64,000 nucleotides of DNA from Odobenus rosmarus divergens (taxonomy: Eukaryota; Chordata; Mammalia; Carnivora; Odobenidae), in NCBI RefSeq assembly GCF_000321225.1, contig NW_004450661.1, forward strand, positions 1,595,106 through 1,659,105. The letters run 5' to 3'. How positions within the stretch are numbered: the first letter of the stretch is position 1; every line of letters starts with the position of its first letter. Positions 1 to 11,409 of the stretch are shown here, piece by piece. The position numbers were made by a program, and so were the translations under genes. The notes under the pieces were generated by a model. The model did no database searches, was not told the origin of the DNA, and worked only from the letters and a program-made list of their open reading frames with translations.

Positions 1-833
1 CCATTGTAGGTTACAGATCTCTTCTCCCAAGCTGTTTTCAGGATTTTCTCTTTGTCTCTGAGACTTTATAAGTTTTACTATTAGATGTTGGGGTGTTGAC
101 CTGTTTTTATTGATTTTGAGGGGGGTTCTCTGTGGCTCCTAGATTTTGAGGCCTGTTTCCTTCTCCACATTAGGGAAGTTCTCTGCTATAATTTGCTCCA
201 GTATACCTTCTGCCCCTCTGTCTCTTTCTTCTTCTTCTGGGATCCCAATTGTTCTAATATTGTTTCGTTTATGGTGTCACTTATTTCTGGAATTCTGCCC
301 TCGTGATCCAGTAGTTGTTTTATCTCTCTTGTTCTCAGCTTCTTTATTCTCCATCATTTGGTCTTCTATATCACTAATTCTCTCTTCTGCCTCAGTTAGA
401 GCCTCCATTTTTTATTGCTTTTCATTAATACGCTTTTTGATTTCGACTTGTTTAGATTTAGTTTTTTTATTTCTCCAGAAAGGGTTTCTCTCATATCTTC
501 CATGCTTTTTTCAAGCCCCGCTAGTATCTTTATAATCGTCATTCTGAACTCTAGTTCTGACATCTTACTAATGTCTGTATTGATTAAGTCCCTGGCAGTC
601 GGTCGGTATTGCCTCTTGTTCTTTTTTTTTTGAGGTGAGTTTTCCATCTTGTCATTTTGTCCAGAGGAGAATAGATGAATGAGAGAACAAAATGCTAACA
701 GGGTAACATCGACCCCAGAAAAATAAACACTGGTAAGAACTCTGAAGCCCAGATGCTCTGCTCAGAAAATTCAAGATTCAGATTCTGATGACGCCACAGA
801 CAGCACCGACACCACAGACTGCACCCATGCTTC
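1..833 (-). mobile_element. L1 5' region with ORF1 N-terminal half, broken, runs off left edge
   Basis: On the - strand, an ATG at 645-647 opens an ORF1p-like protein (MENSPQKKKNKRQ..., then SELEFRMTIIKILAGLEKSMEDMRETLSGEIKKL). It is frameshifted near 420. The frame resumes as a coiled-coil region (ISDIEDQMMENKEAE) and then an ORF1p core (PEEEERDRGAEGILEQIIAENFPN), with at least one stop. Positions about 650-833 would be L1 5' UTR. The insertion appears to sit inside an older L1 (840-1360). It is a dead copy because of frameshifts and stops; how much lies beyond position 1 is unknown. Confidence 0.85.
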
Positions 834-839
834 ACTAAT

Positions 840-1360
840 CACCTTTCTATTTCTGTCTCTGTTACCTTATTCTGGACTTTCATATGAATAGAATATAATA
901 TGTGATCTTTCATGACTGGCTTATTTCACTTAACATGATATTTCAAGATTCATCCATATTGTAGCTTGTGTCAATATTTCATTCTGTTTCATGGCAGCAT
1001 AATATTCCATTGTATGGATAGACCACATTTTGTTTATCTGTTGTTGGATATTTGGGTTATTTCCATCTTTTGGCTGCTGTTGATTATATCACTACAAATA
1101 TTTGGGTATAAGTTTCTGTGTGGGCATCTGTTCTCTTTTCTCTTGGGTATGTACCAAAAATAGAATTGCCGGGTCATATGGTAACTTTAAGTTTATTCAT
1201 TTCAGGAAATGCCAAGCAGTTTTCCAAAGTGGCTGCACCATTTTGCTTTCTTGCCAGCAGTGTGTGACAGTTCCAGTTTCTCCACATCTTCATCAACCTG
1301 TGTTGATCTGACTTTTTGAATTAGCCATACTAGTGGGTGTCAGCTCATGAGGTTTTGGAA
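840..1360 (-). mobile_element. Older L1 ORF2 3' part and 3' UTR fragment
   Basis: The sequence contains decayed versions of L1 ORF2 C-terminal landmarks read on the - strand: the 'AATATTCCATTGTATGG' segment near 1001-1018 and the 'TTTTCCAAAGTGGCTGCACCA' region near 1222-1242. The flanks differ from the young L1 to its left, so this is a separate, older insertion. Confidence 0.75.
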
Positions 1361-1680
1361 GGATTTGGAGAGGATTTTCCCTTTCTAGTAGTTTTTAAAT
1401 CCATTATATATACTTGTATAGATAAATTTATATAAGTATATATAATTTAAATGCATAAATATATAAAACACTTTTAATGTAGTGTCTGTAAAACCAGGAC
1501 TGCTAAGATGTCCTATTGCCTGTCACAGTAATAAAGGATATTTCAATATTTGCTCATCCAAAATTCTTACTGCTCAAAACCAATGCGGGAAACTTTAGTA
1601 ACGTGTGAAGTAAGGGAATGAAAGGGGACGGGTGGAGAAGTGGGAGCAGGTGGTGTATTTTTCAGGAGCAGGAGATTGCT

Positions 1681-1723
1681 CCATTGCTTATCTCTGTGTC
1701 TGATGGCTCCCTCTGTCTTTCAG
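1681..1723 (+). other. Splice acceptor of HHAT exon A
   Basis: A polypyrimidine stretch (GGCTCCCTCTGTCTTTCAG, ending at 1723) directly precedes the coding frame. A good tract and a consensus CAG decide the exon start. Confidence 0.85.
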
Positions 1724-1874
1724 GAGGACTGGCGTTGGCCCACGTGCTCTTCTTCTATCTGAAGTACTTGGTGCTCTTTGGTGTCCCAGCTCTGCTCATG
1801 CGCCTGGATGGACTCACGCCGCCGCCCCTACCTCGCTGTGTGAGCACCATGTTCAGTTTCACCGGCATGTGGAG
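1724..1874 (+). CDS. HHAT: HHAT internal coding exon (human residues ~286-336)
   Basis: HHAT is a multipass ER-membrane MBOAT enzyme that attaches palmitate from palmitoyl-CoA to the N-terminal cysteine of Sonic, Indian and Desert hedgehog. After a pyrimidine-rich tract and CAG (1721-1723) the exon has 2 nt of a split codon, then 49 full codons (1726-1872), then AG of a split Arg codon before the GT donor at 1875. The peptide contains LKYLVLFGVPALLMRLDGL and ends CVSTMFSFTGMW, which I recognise as HHAT. Residues near the start form a hydrophobic membrane segment. By counting back from the catalytic Asp, the TGT at 1837-1839 corresponds to human Cys324, reported as a haem-coordinating and palmitoylated residue. 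Start phase is 1, end phase 2. The open frame runs further 5' (from 1618), but that part has no HHAT similarity and is intron. No stop or frameshift is present, so the gene looks functional here. Confidence 0.95.
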
Positions 1875-2264
1875 GTCAGTAGTTTGGTTTATTAAAGCCC
1901 TCTGGGGATGTCCAGTGGGAGGAGCCATGGCTTGGAGAGCTTCAAAGGGTTTGGGCCACCGTCCTTTCTCTGTCCCTCACTCAAGCCACGTTTGGCACTT
2001 GGGTTTCTTCATCTGTCTAATAGGATGACAATCTGTGCTTTCTGAACTGCTCAAAATTACTGCCAGGCTGTGAAGATATGTGAGATAAGAAAATTTCTCT
2101 CCAGGTCTTTGTACAAATGCACATAGGGTGATGTGTAGATGGTTTCTTACTAACTCGGGATATGCTGCAATGTATTATTTTATTGCTTTGTTTTTCTTGA
2201 AAATGATCTCTGTATATGTGGGACTGTCAATTAAAAACAATAGAATTAGGATAATAGCATTAGT

Positions 2265-2455
2265 CCCTGTTGGCATTTACTAGCTCCCAGATCTGGGACA
2301 ATATAATAAATTTCTCTAAGTTTCAGTTTTCTTCTCTCTTAAGTGGCAATAATAATAGTGAGGGTGATAATACCCATATTCAAGAGTTGTTTTGAATATT
2401 AAATAAGCTGATGAATTTAAGGCATTTGGCACATTGTAGATGTTTGTAAATGTTA
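2265..2455 (+). repeat. MIR fragment
   Basis: It shows the MIR-like order: 'TCTCTAAGTTTCAGTTTTCTTCT', then an 'ATAATA' stretch, then 'GGCATTTGGCACATTGTAGATG'. It is strongly diverged. Confidence 0.6.
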
Positions 2456-2459
2456 GCTT

Positions 2460-4540
2460 TTTATCCTTTTATTATTCCTATATCTGGTGCACATGGACAG
2501 ACAGATGTGTTTTCTGAGTTTTTTTACTTTTCTTGATTTTGCCCCATAAATATATGGCTGGCCTGGAGCTTTTGTTCCAAAGGATCCCTCAGCCCCGCTG
2601 CTGTTTCTGCTTGTTCTCCAGATGGGCTTGCTTGCTGCTGTGTGTTTCTTATCACTTCCAATATGTAACAAGTGACAGGGCTTGCTTTTGCAATTGCACA
2701 CCTAATGGAGGAAGCTCAGCCTGGGGACCTGCACAGTCGTGGGGGTCAGCATGTCTTGGACACCTTCATTTCCTCCACCCCAGTATCGGCCCTGCTCAGA
2801 GTTGCTGTTCTGGCTCATTCACATGGCGCCTTTGGCCTTATATTTCATCTCTGTAGGCAGAAGAGCCAGGACCCAGGTAGAGGAAGAGCTCAGTGAATAT
2901 TACCATATCTAATGTTGCTATTAAAAAAGGGCTGGATAGCCTGCAACATTCTAGTTTTCCATAGCAACTGATAATAGATGCTGATGAAAAGCCTCTGTAA
3001 ATACATTGTATTATTGGTTCAGTTTGTTTCTTGGGATTAGAAATTTCATATGGTTATTGCAAGTAATGTTAGATAATTGCTTTGATTTGTCCTTAATTAC
3101 TTCATCAAATATCATAGGTTGCCTAGTTGTAATGGCAGGCTTGGAGAATGCTAGCAAAGGGGTTCTTTCTAGCCAGGGAGACACAGGGTGGTTCTTGGTT
3201 AAAAGGTGAACCTGGTCGGGAGGCTCTGTTAACCTACTCATAAAATTAATTTACTGAATAAATGGGTTGGGACCCAGCATAATTTGGGGTCATGTCACTG
3301 GTGACTGGTGTGCACCTAGCATGGTTCCTCTGCCTCCTTGTGAATGCTTGCCCTAATGCAGTTCTTAGGAAGCATCTTCTTCTAAAGGGCTTCTCGTGTC
3401 AGTTGGTGTAATGAAAACCCATGACTCTTGGGCAGGCATGCTGGCCCCAGGCTTCTTGTCCATAGATCTCAGCCCATTGATTGTCACAGGAAGCAGTTTA
3501 GACTGTTGACTGTATTTCACATTCAGAGTAGTTGTCTTCTTCTCCTTTATTAATTAATTATTTTTTGGTCCAGTACCGTCTGTTGTCTATACACAGCAAA
3601 GGCAGAGAGAGCATATCTGCCAAGTCCTTTGTCATTTCGATTAGAACTAGACTCAAATGGTGTAGACTCCAGTTAAAGTTTTAAGACAGATGTGGGTGAG
3701 AGAGTCGTAAAAGTTGCTGTGAGCTAGAAGCTCTAGGGTGAGCCCTGGGAGTGAGGCGGTTCTAGGGGAACATGTTTACGAGAGCGTGTGACAGAATGAC
3801 AAACATGGTCTTTCCTGGGGGTGACCTAGACTTTTATCCTGGCTTTTTTTTTTTTTTTCCAGCTTACATGGGTGTAGATTTTCCCCTTCACGGTTTTTAG
3901 TTTGCTGAAAGGTTTTCCAGTTTGCCAGTTATACTTAGAAATACCTTGGTCTTTGTTGTTTGTACACAGTGAGCATTCCACATTAAGTAGTTGAATTTAG
4001 GAAGGGAGGTCAACTCTGCGCTACAGTGCACAACTTAAGGCTCTGAAGAAGTAGTTTTGAATTGAAAAAATAAAAATTATAACTTCCCTTTTACACTGTT
4101 TGCAGATATTCCTCCATCCTTCAGAGGAAGTTTACCATGTTTCCATTCAGGATCTGGTAGCCTGACCCTACAGCGGCCCTGGTCCCCACTCTCTAACTTT
4201 TCTCTGTGAAATGCACATTGAGGGAAAATAAAGTTTTGAATTTGTAGTTTCTATTTACATCTAGCTTTACATTAATAATTCTAGGCCATCTATTGAGGTC
4301 TTGCTGCAGCCAGGGAATTGTCTCCTCTTCCTGGATATAGGTCCGGGAAGAACTGAGTCATGAACAGATGTGAAAGGGGACCGTGCCCATTATTCTGGGC
4401 AGTGGCAGCCAGTCATCCAGTGACACAAAGGGAAGGGTGGATGGGAAGTGGAGGGAAGAAATTTAAAAATAGTCTTCACAGATTATCTAGTGGTTACCTG
4501 ACCTTCTAGAAAGTCCACACTGAATGAGGTTTGTTTGTTT
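2460..4540. other. Repeat-poor intron
   Basis: I recognise no gene or young transposon here. Features are only a poly-T run at about 3846-3858 and a TTAATTAATTATT patch near 3548. Short open frames on both strands lack family resemblance. Confidence 0.5.
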
Positions 4541-4546
4541 ATTTAT

Positions 4547-4727
4547 TTTAGATTTTATTTATTTGAGAGAGTGGCAAGAGAAAGCACAAGCCAGGGGAGG
4601 GGCAGAGGGAGAGGGAGAAGCAGTCTCCCCGCTGAGCAGGGAGCCCGATGTGGGGCTTGATCCCAGGACCCAGGGATCATGACCTGAGTCGAAGGCAGAA
4701 GCTTAACTGAGCCCACCCAGGCGCCCC
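4547..4727 (-). mobile_element. SINEC (Can-SINE)
   Basis: Reverse-oriented SINE: A-tail complement (TTTTAGATTTTATTTATTTG) at the left, the purine-rich middle, and the tRNA-like head ending in CCACCCAGGCGCCCC at 4727. It is slightly shortened in the head. Confidence 0.92.
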
Positions 4728-5840
4728 TAGCCTCCCATTTTAAAGGCAGTTTACACACCTGAACACCATGCTGACTGATTGCAGCATATTTCAGTCCACT
4801 TAACAGTGAGAGAAGACTTGAAGCCAGCAGCCTACCGTATCAGAGGAATCTGAACTCTACATCATAGAATAGATGAAATTGGCCATTAGCAGAGAGATAA
4901 TGTTCCTTGACCTGCTAGTTCAAATTGGTCATGAAAAATTGCTATTCACCCAGATGGCCCAGACCTGAAAGTTAGGACCTGATGAGTTTATTTATTTATT
5001 TTTTCCCTTCTAGCTCTTTTCTTTCATTTAATTCCTGCTCAGATATTTGCGTGCATAACAAAATCCTAAGGAGTATGTGTATTCCCACTTGTGCGATTTT
5101 TCTGTGGCCTTACAGACCTGAGAAATTGAGAATTTTCTGCTTAATTTTTAGGTTTCATGTTTTAATTTAGGTAGGCTGAGATCTGTAATGAGCATCTTTT
5201 GCCGGGAGTCATTAAAGATGACATTGCATGTCTGAGGTTTCAAATTAGAAGTCTGATCATGTTCCTCTGATTTGATTTTTAGCTATGGAAGCAAAGTGTG
5301 CAAAGTGATAGAATTTCCCTTGGTGGCTGGTGAGTTATGGGTCAATTTCAGTTATCTCAGGAATCTCGCACAGCTTGCCCTCTGCCTTTCTTGAATTACG
5401 ATGCTCTCAGGTCTTCCTAGGCAAACTCATGCATCACAGCTTAACCCAAAGAAATTTGGGCACTGCTAGACCTTAATGTGTGGGGACATTTTGGGGTTGG
5501 GGCTGGGGAGGAGCTTGAACCTCTTCTTTCAGTGGGGAATTGATTGCATGAACTTTTAGGTCAATAGAAGAATTTAGGTCCCTAGATGGAGAGTTGGTCC
5601 AGGCCTGTGGTAGATGATGAGAACTAGCTCTACAAACTGCTGGCTTTATATTCGTCCTGCCTTTGAATCATGTCTGACCTCAGGTTGCAGGACAGGATGG
5701 TGAGCCTGGAGTTGGTCAAGTACACACCACGTCTACCAGCACTGCTGGGTGTAGGCAGCGGGGGCAGTGTGAACATAACGGGGAAAAGATTAGAACGGGT
5801 GCCATTAATAAACGTTCCCTGTTTTTGCAGGCCGCCTGCT
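4728..5840. other. Repeat-poor intron
   Basis: No gene, RNA or young repeat was recognised in this stretch. Confidence 0.45.
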
Positions 5841-5844
5841 AACC

Positions 5845-5995
5845 GACAGCTTGCCACTTACTAGCTGTGTGACTTGGCCAAATAATTAAAATGCTCTGGG
5901 CTAACCTTTTCATTTCTAAAATAGACATAATAATAGCACTTGCTGCCTAGGGGTGATGTGAGGGTTGATGAGCCTAGTGTTTAGTAGGTCCTCGG
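5845..5995 (+). repeat. MIR fragment
   Basis: Contains the MIR core 'CTTGCCACTTACTAGCTGTGTGACTTGG' region followed by 'AAAATAGACATAATAATAGCA', in MIR order. Confidence 0.75.
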
Positions 5996-6459
5996 GAAGG
6001 GGTAGCTTCTAAGTTTTTTTTGCACTTGAAAATCTAGCAAAGCCAGAGGTGACTGGGAAATCAGCCTGTGGGAGAGTGGTGTTGGGGAAGCAGTGGGCAG
6101 TGATGAGATTGGCTGAGGAAAGTCTGTAGTCCAGCTCTGAGCCTGAGATGCGACAGCTCAGAGATAAAGGCTGTGGTGGAGAAGTCACGGGCACTCTGCC
6201 CTCAGAGGAGAGAGCTCGATCCAGTTGATTCTGCCTCAGTTTTCTCTACTGTTGAATGGAAGAAAGACTCTTATCATTAGATGATGTCTATATTCCCTTC
6301 CAGTTCTGTGTTAACATGAGCCCCAGCCACACTGGATGGGGATGACCACCAGTCCCTGGTGGTGGAGTCCTGTCTCCCTCACTACCCATGTAATGGGGCA
6401 GAAAGTCATTTAACCTCTTAATGCTTCCATTTTCTGAGGCATTAGAATAAAGCTCATCC

Positions 6460-6651
6460 GGGGCGCCTGGGTGGCTCAGTTGGTTGAGCGACTGCCTTCG
6501 GCTCAGGTCATGATCCTGGAGTCCCGGGATCGAGTCCCGCATTGGGCTCCCTGCTCAGTGGGGAGTCTGCTTCTCCCTCTGACCCTCTTCCCTCTCGTGC
6601 TCTCTATCTCTCATTCTCTCTCTCTCAAATAAAAAAAAAAAAAAAAAATCT
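6460..6651 (+). mobile_element. SINEC with 18-bp perfect TSD
   Basis: Forward SINE: GGGGCGCCTGGGTGGCTCAG head with tRNA-like A and B boxes (CGGGATCGAGTCCC), CT-rich tract and a long A-tail (from about 6628). TTAGAATAAAGCTCATCC flanks it at 6442-6459 and 6652-6669 with no mismatch, so the insertion is fairly recent. Confidence 0.97.
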
Positions 6652-6669
6652 TTAGAATAAAGCTCATCC

Positions 6670-7385
6670 TAGGACTTGCCTCCCCAGGTTGTTGCGAGGG
6701 GTCAGTGAGACCAGTGCTAATGCAGGAACACAGGGCAGGCCCACTGTAGACACCACGATGTGAGCCAATAATCGTAATTACGATTGATGGGCAAGTGAAC
6801 TTCATACCATGTGTTTTTTTAATTTCCCAGAAAAGACAGGCCCGATAGCATGGGTGGTGGAAGGAGGTGGAAGGTGGTCTTAGAGATGGGTGGTAATATG
6901 TGGAGGGCACAGATTTCAGAAGTAAAGCACGGGGTCCCTGTGATCTGCACTGATCTGACCTCTCCCTCACCTTTAGAGGGTTCTTTTAGCTTACAGTATC
7001 CAGCTACTAGACATTTGTATTACCTCACATTTTGTCCTTCTGTCTTATCCCATCTCAACAGACTCAGAGGACATACTTCCTTTTCCCGACAGTTTTATTT
7101 CAAAATCCCTTTACCTTTTCCTCCAAACACAGACTTCCATAAATCAGAGTGGAGTACCAAGTTGAAGCAGATTTTATGAACCATCATTACGTTTGGGTTC
7201 CTGGATTTATTTTGACTTCAAAGATAGATACTCTGCTCTGCTCTCCATTTCCTCCCTCTCTGGAGGATGTTTTCAGTGCGCATATTAACTGAGCAAACTT
7301 GCAGACTGGAGGCTTTTAGAGTAAGCAGCACCCTGGCACAAGAAACACCAGGGCATCTTCTCCTGGAGGGCCTTCCGGCTCTTTG
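6670..7385. other. Intron without recognised gene
   Basis: Mostly single-copy-looking sequence with no supported coding region. Confidence 0.4.
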
Positions 7386-7665
7386 AGAGCCCAGATCTGG
7401 AGCCTGACTGCGTGGCTTTGAATCCTGGCCGGTGACCTCTCTGTGCCCCAGTTTCCTTCTCTGGAATGTGGAGCTGTGACCGTGCCCACCTCTGGGAGCT
7501 GACAGCCCGAGTCACATGGCGCAGGAGGCGTCTCTCCTTGCTCACACCCCATCAGCCTGTAAGCTCTTTGAGGACAGTGATCAGACCTTGTTCTTGGTTA
7601 ACCCTTTGTCCCCCAGCACCCTCCTCAGTGCCCAGCATTTAGTGGGTGCTCAGGAGCTCTGTGCT
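7385..7665 (+). repeat. MIR followed by L2 3' end
   Basis: Positions about 7385-7500 match MIR (GGCTTTGAATCCTGGCC, CCCAGTTTCCTTCTCTGGAA). Positions about 7550-7660 match an L2 3' end (TAAGCTCTTTGAGGACAGTG, CCCAGCATTTAGTGGGTGCTCA). Confidence 0.6.
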
Positions 7666-8279
7666 ACAGGGAGGAATGGCCACTTTTCTTTGGAATCTTG
7701 ATCACCAGGTCTTAAGAGCAAAATTTGCAAACTTCTTGGTGCGGCAGCTGTGCAGCCCCTCTGTGTAGCATGCACTCCCCATGTCATTGCTGTGGGCGTT
7801 CCCGGCCTTGACCACGTTGGTACTCCGCCTTCCTTACCTCCCCTGGTGTGTGTCTCAGTGACTATCAGTAGTTGATGTGCCGAAATGTTGTGTTGGCTTG
7901 CAGTTTTCTTGGGAGTGAGTCTTCCTTGAAAGGAATGAGGAGTTGACACCTTTTTAACTTCATTCCTCTCATTATTTTATCAGACATCCTGCCACATCCC
8001 TGAGAGCAGATAAAGGAGAGAGTTGCAAAGTTAAAGGAAGAAAAGAGATTCCATTCAGACTCTGATATGAGAGAGGAGCTGTTTGTCTTTGGGGACAGGA
8101 TTTGTCTGAGGGAGGGGCTGAAAGAAGAGATCCTAATAATCCCTTGCAGTGTAAGATGAGGAGCCCAGGGCAAGACTGGGAGTGAAGCCCTTCTAGAACA
8201 TGTCCTCACAATGAGTAATAGTAAGAGTAATAATAGTAATGGCAGTAACAACACTGGCATCTGCAAGCAGCAAACACAT

Positions 8280-8470
8280 TTCTAAGTGCTTTTATATATT
8301 GAATTTATTTAATCCTCACAAAACTCCTCTATGTAGATACTGTTATCCCCACTTTACAAATGGTGAAACTGAGGCATAGAGAAGTTGAGTAACCCTCCTT
8401 AAATCACATAGCCAGTAAGTGGTGGAGCTGGGCTTCGAACCCAAGCACATGGCTCTCCAGTCTGTGCTTG
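8280..8470 (-). repeat. MIR fragment
   Basis: Read on the + strand it has 'CCCCACTTTACAAATGGTGAAACTGAGGC', 'TCACATAGCCAGTAAGTGG' and 'CTTCGAACCCAAGCAC', the reverse complement of MIR. Confidence 0.8.
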
Positions 8471-9330
8471 TGATCACTACCTTTTTCCGTCTCTCTAGAG
8501 AAATGGGCCTGAAGTGAATTCCTCCTGCGGGGTCTGGAGCGTGAGGCTTGTGTGACAGGATCTGGAACTTTGGGGGTATCTGGCAATGATGATCGCCTCC
8601 GTACTGACACCCTAGAAAGGGAGATGGTGCAGGGAAGAGTGCAGTCAGGCAGTGGGTTGGCCTCTGTGCACCAGGGGGTGAGGAGAAAGGGAGTCACCAT
8701 TTAACCCTGAGTAACTGAGTGCTGTGGGGTCAGTGGGCGTGCATTCTCCTGTGGTATAAACAGCAATCCAGAAACAGCTGCTTGAGTGGAGGTGGTGCCA
8801 ACATAGAAACTTGACTCCATTTCTCTTGCCAGTGTCTCCTCCTGTGGAGCATGGGTGATGGCTGTCCTCCTCCCGCTGTTTCTTTGTCTCACGTTGGGCT
8901 GGGTCTGATACTGTTTGCCAATAAAAATGGAGCATTTTTATTGGCAAAAATGTCTGCCAGTCATTAAACGTCCAGGTCCCCAGCACTACCTTCTTTCTTT
9001 CTTTTTTATTTTAGCATGATCTTATTTCTAATTTACACCTTCCCTTCAGCAAACTAGTGTTGTTTTTTGCTCTGTCTCAGATCTGAGGATTAAATTCAAA
9101 GTGCAACCTGCTTTTACTCTTAAATGCTTATAGTATTTTGATGTATCAGTTTTACATCTGTATGCAGTCACATCTCTCATTCTTTGCCTGTATAGTTTCT
9201 GCCTTTGGTGATGAGCTGAGGAAGTCCATTTGAAATGTATTTATTTTTATGTAAGGAGGAATTCCTACTTTAGGGATCCACAAGCTACTGGAACAGTTTT
9301 TCTCTAGATTCTCAAAAACCTGCTTGCCAT
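8471..9330. other. Intron without recognised gene
   Basis: No repeat family or coding region was recognised. A short inverted repeat is present near 8915-8950: GCCAATAAAAATGGAGC is followed by its near complement ATTTTTATTGGCAAAAA, giving a small potential hairpin. Confidence 0.45.
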
Positions 9331-9334
9331 CTGA

Positions 9335-9412
9335 CTTCACGTCATCTGACACGGTGCCTGGCACGTGATAGGCACTCAACAAACAGATATTTCCTGAGTG
9401 AAAGATGAATGA
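9335..9412 (+). repeat. L2 3' end fragment
   Basis: ACGGTGCCTGGCACGTGATAGGCACTCAACAAA..., then a GAATGAA end, typical of the L2 3' terminus. Confidence 0.65.
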
Positions 9413-9785
9413 ACCCCTATGCCCCCGTACCCCTGAAGAAGAGATAGAAGAAAAATTGACTTACATGTGAAGTATGGGTCTAACTTATTTCGACTGGTTA
9501 ACCTGCCATCCTGACTGTACTTATGGTGATAGAAAATGCCATCTTTTGCTGTATTATTTCATATGTTGTGCCTGAGACTTTTTTTGGGCCCACCTTGTGA
9601 TAGCATGCATTCTGGGTTCTGTGTTTCTTTACAGTGTGAATGTTTCAATCTTTTCTGTATTGAATGACTTACCATTACAATTCAAGAGGGAATTTGTGTT
9701 TCTTTATGGGGTTTGGTGAAAACAGAAGGGGGTGAATAAAGAAAACAGTTCTTCATTAGAGGCTAAAAACCAACCAACAAACCAA

Positions 9786-9824
9786 CACCACCACCACCAC
9801 CACCACCACCACCACCACCACCAC
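9786..9824 (+). repeat. (CAC)13 microsatellite
   Basis: Thirteen uninterrupted CAC units. A CCAA-rich lead-in precedes it at about 9769-9785. Confidence 0.97.
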
Positions 9825-10380
9825 AAAAATAGCAAAGTAAAATTTAAAGGACCTTCATTGTTTTAGGGACAGGGGAATAAGGCAGCAGCTGTCCTCTGTT
9901 CTCAGTGGACTGGGAAGGAGTGAACCCCTGATCATGGACAGTCATTGGTGCTTGTGCAAAAGGAAACAAAAAGGCTAACATTCAGAGTCCCCTGAAGGAA
10001 GTAACAGGGCTAGGTAGGTGTCACCTGGAATGGGAAGATTATGCCCAAGGGGGTTTTGAAAAACTGAACCTACAGATTTTTGTCCTTGAACCTCCTGGAA
10101 CTTCCCATTCACTGCTTCTCCTCTCTGTTCTGTCTCTCTCTGTTTCATATCATATAATGTCTCTAGCCCTGGCCATGGGAGTCATTTTGGTCCAGGATTG
10201 GAATGAGCAGGACCAGCTCCATTACTCATCACATGAGGGGAAGGGAGGCCCTTGTTTCTTGAGTGAAGAAGGCTCCTGGTATCCCACATTGCCATTCTCA
10301 GTGCATGTTTACCAGGAAGGTTGGTCTAAACCATAGTCAGTTTCCGTATTATTATTACTACTGGACTGAGGAATAGGACT
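9825..10380. other. Intron without recognised gene
   Basis: No supported feature was recognised. Confidence 0.4.
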
Positions 10381-10384
10381 CAAG

Positions 10385-10538
10385 TAGTGTGTAATAGAAT
10401 CATCCATGAGGCTTATTAAATGGCAAACTATGAGCCCACCTCTGTGATTGAGTAGTTTGGGATAGGGCTCACTAATCTGAATTTTATCAAATGACTAACA
10501 TGATTCTGCTGTCCACAGACCACACTTTGAGAAGCATT
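10385..10538 (-). repeat. MER5-type hAT (Charlie) fragment
   Basis: 'AATAGAATCATCCATGAGGC' near the left and 'CACACTTTGAGAAGCATT' at the right resemble degenerate MER5A/B terminal regions. Orientation is uncertain because these elements are nearly palindromic. Confidence 0.6.
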
Positions 10539-10640
10539 TGCAACTGTCATCATTGGCTTTCTGCAGGAGGCCAGAATCCTTGACCTAGTTCAAGGCCCTT
10601 CCTGATCTGGTCCCTGCTACTGACTTTCATTCTCTCTCTA

Positions 10641-10856
10641 TTTTTTTTTTAAAGATTTTATTTATTTGAGAGAGAGAGGGAGAGAGAAAGCATGCACGCG
10701 CTCGAGTGGGGGGAAGGGGCAGAGGGAGAGAATCTCAAGCAGACTCCACACCGAGCATGGAGCCTAATGTGGGGCCTGATCCCACAACCCAGAGATCACT
10801 ACCCAAGCTGAAATCAAGAGTCACACACCCAACTGACCAAGCCACCTGGGCACCCC
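10641..10856 (-). mobile_element. SINEC, possible source of a transduction
   Basis: Reverse-oriented SINE: poly-T at 10641-10650, AAAGATTTTATTTATTTGAG, head complement ending GGGCACCCC. The flanks TCATTCTCT(C/G)TA.. at about 10628 and 10858 look like an imperfect TSD. The 100 nt to its left (3' of the SINE on its own strand) reappears at 11481-11584. Confidence 0.92.
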
Positions 10857-11049
10857 TCATTCTCTGTATTTTGAGCACTTGCCATGTGACAGTCTAACGA
10901 GAAAGCATGATACTAATTTAAAGATTAATTACAGATTGAGGTTGAATTGCAGTGTGACTGATGCTATGAAGGAGAGATAGATAGTGCTATTAGACCCTGT
11001 ATAGAGGGATTGGTTTTAGTCATAAAAAGCTCATTTGCTGAGGTGTGTA

Positions 11050-11240
11050 TTGACCTGAGATCTGAAGGTTGAGTAGGAGGGGAAAGAGTATTCCAGGCAG
11101 CGGGGATAGCATGTACAAAGGCCCTGTGGTAGGAGCAAACATGGCAAGTCCTTGGCCTGAAGAAGGCCATTGTGGCTGGAGTGCAGAGTATGTGGCTGGA
11201 TGAGGCTGGATACAGGTGGGATCTTCTGACCAATTACGAC
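11050..11240 (-). repeat. L2 fragment
   Basis: The 'AGAGTATTCCAGGCAGCGGG' and 'GTACAAAGGCCCTGTGG' words are the reverse complement of the L2 region encoding '..CAGGGCCTTTGCAC..CTGCCTGGAA..'. Confidence 0.6.
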
Positions 11241-11409
11241 CTTGGAGGCCCCGGGAGGAGTCTAGTCTTTGAATAAGGACTGAAACCTGAGGACCCCAGT
11301 GCTTGCAGCCTGGCTGGAGGAGTTTGAGCCTGTAAAGGAGATAAAAAAAAGGATTGGCTAGAGAAGGCCAACTTTTCTAGGAAAAGGAAAAGCTCTGGAG
11401 TATATTTTA

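Larger units (their letters stand above)
1..1723 (+). other. 3' end of preceding HHAT intron (partial)
   Basis: Positions 1-1360 are L1 sequence on the - strand. Positions 1361-1723 are AT-rich non-repeat sequence leading into the acceptor. No other coding sequence is seen. Confidence 0.8.

Noticed and set aside
1618..1723. Open reading frame upstream of and continuous with HHAT exon A
   Set aside because: The frame is open by chance. Similarity to HHAT begins only after the polypyrimidine-CAG at 1723, and the upstream residues match nothing in the family.
6460..6540. tRNA-like box A/box B in SINE heads as a tRNA gene
   Set aside because: The heads do not fold as a full tRNA and are followed by the SINE body; they are tRNA-derived SINE promoters, not tRNA genes.
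9786..9824. Repeated units as a CRISPR-like array
   Set aside because: Pure trinucleotide repeat without spacers in a mammalian genome.
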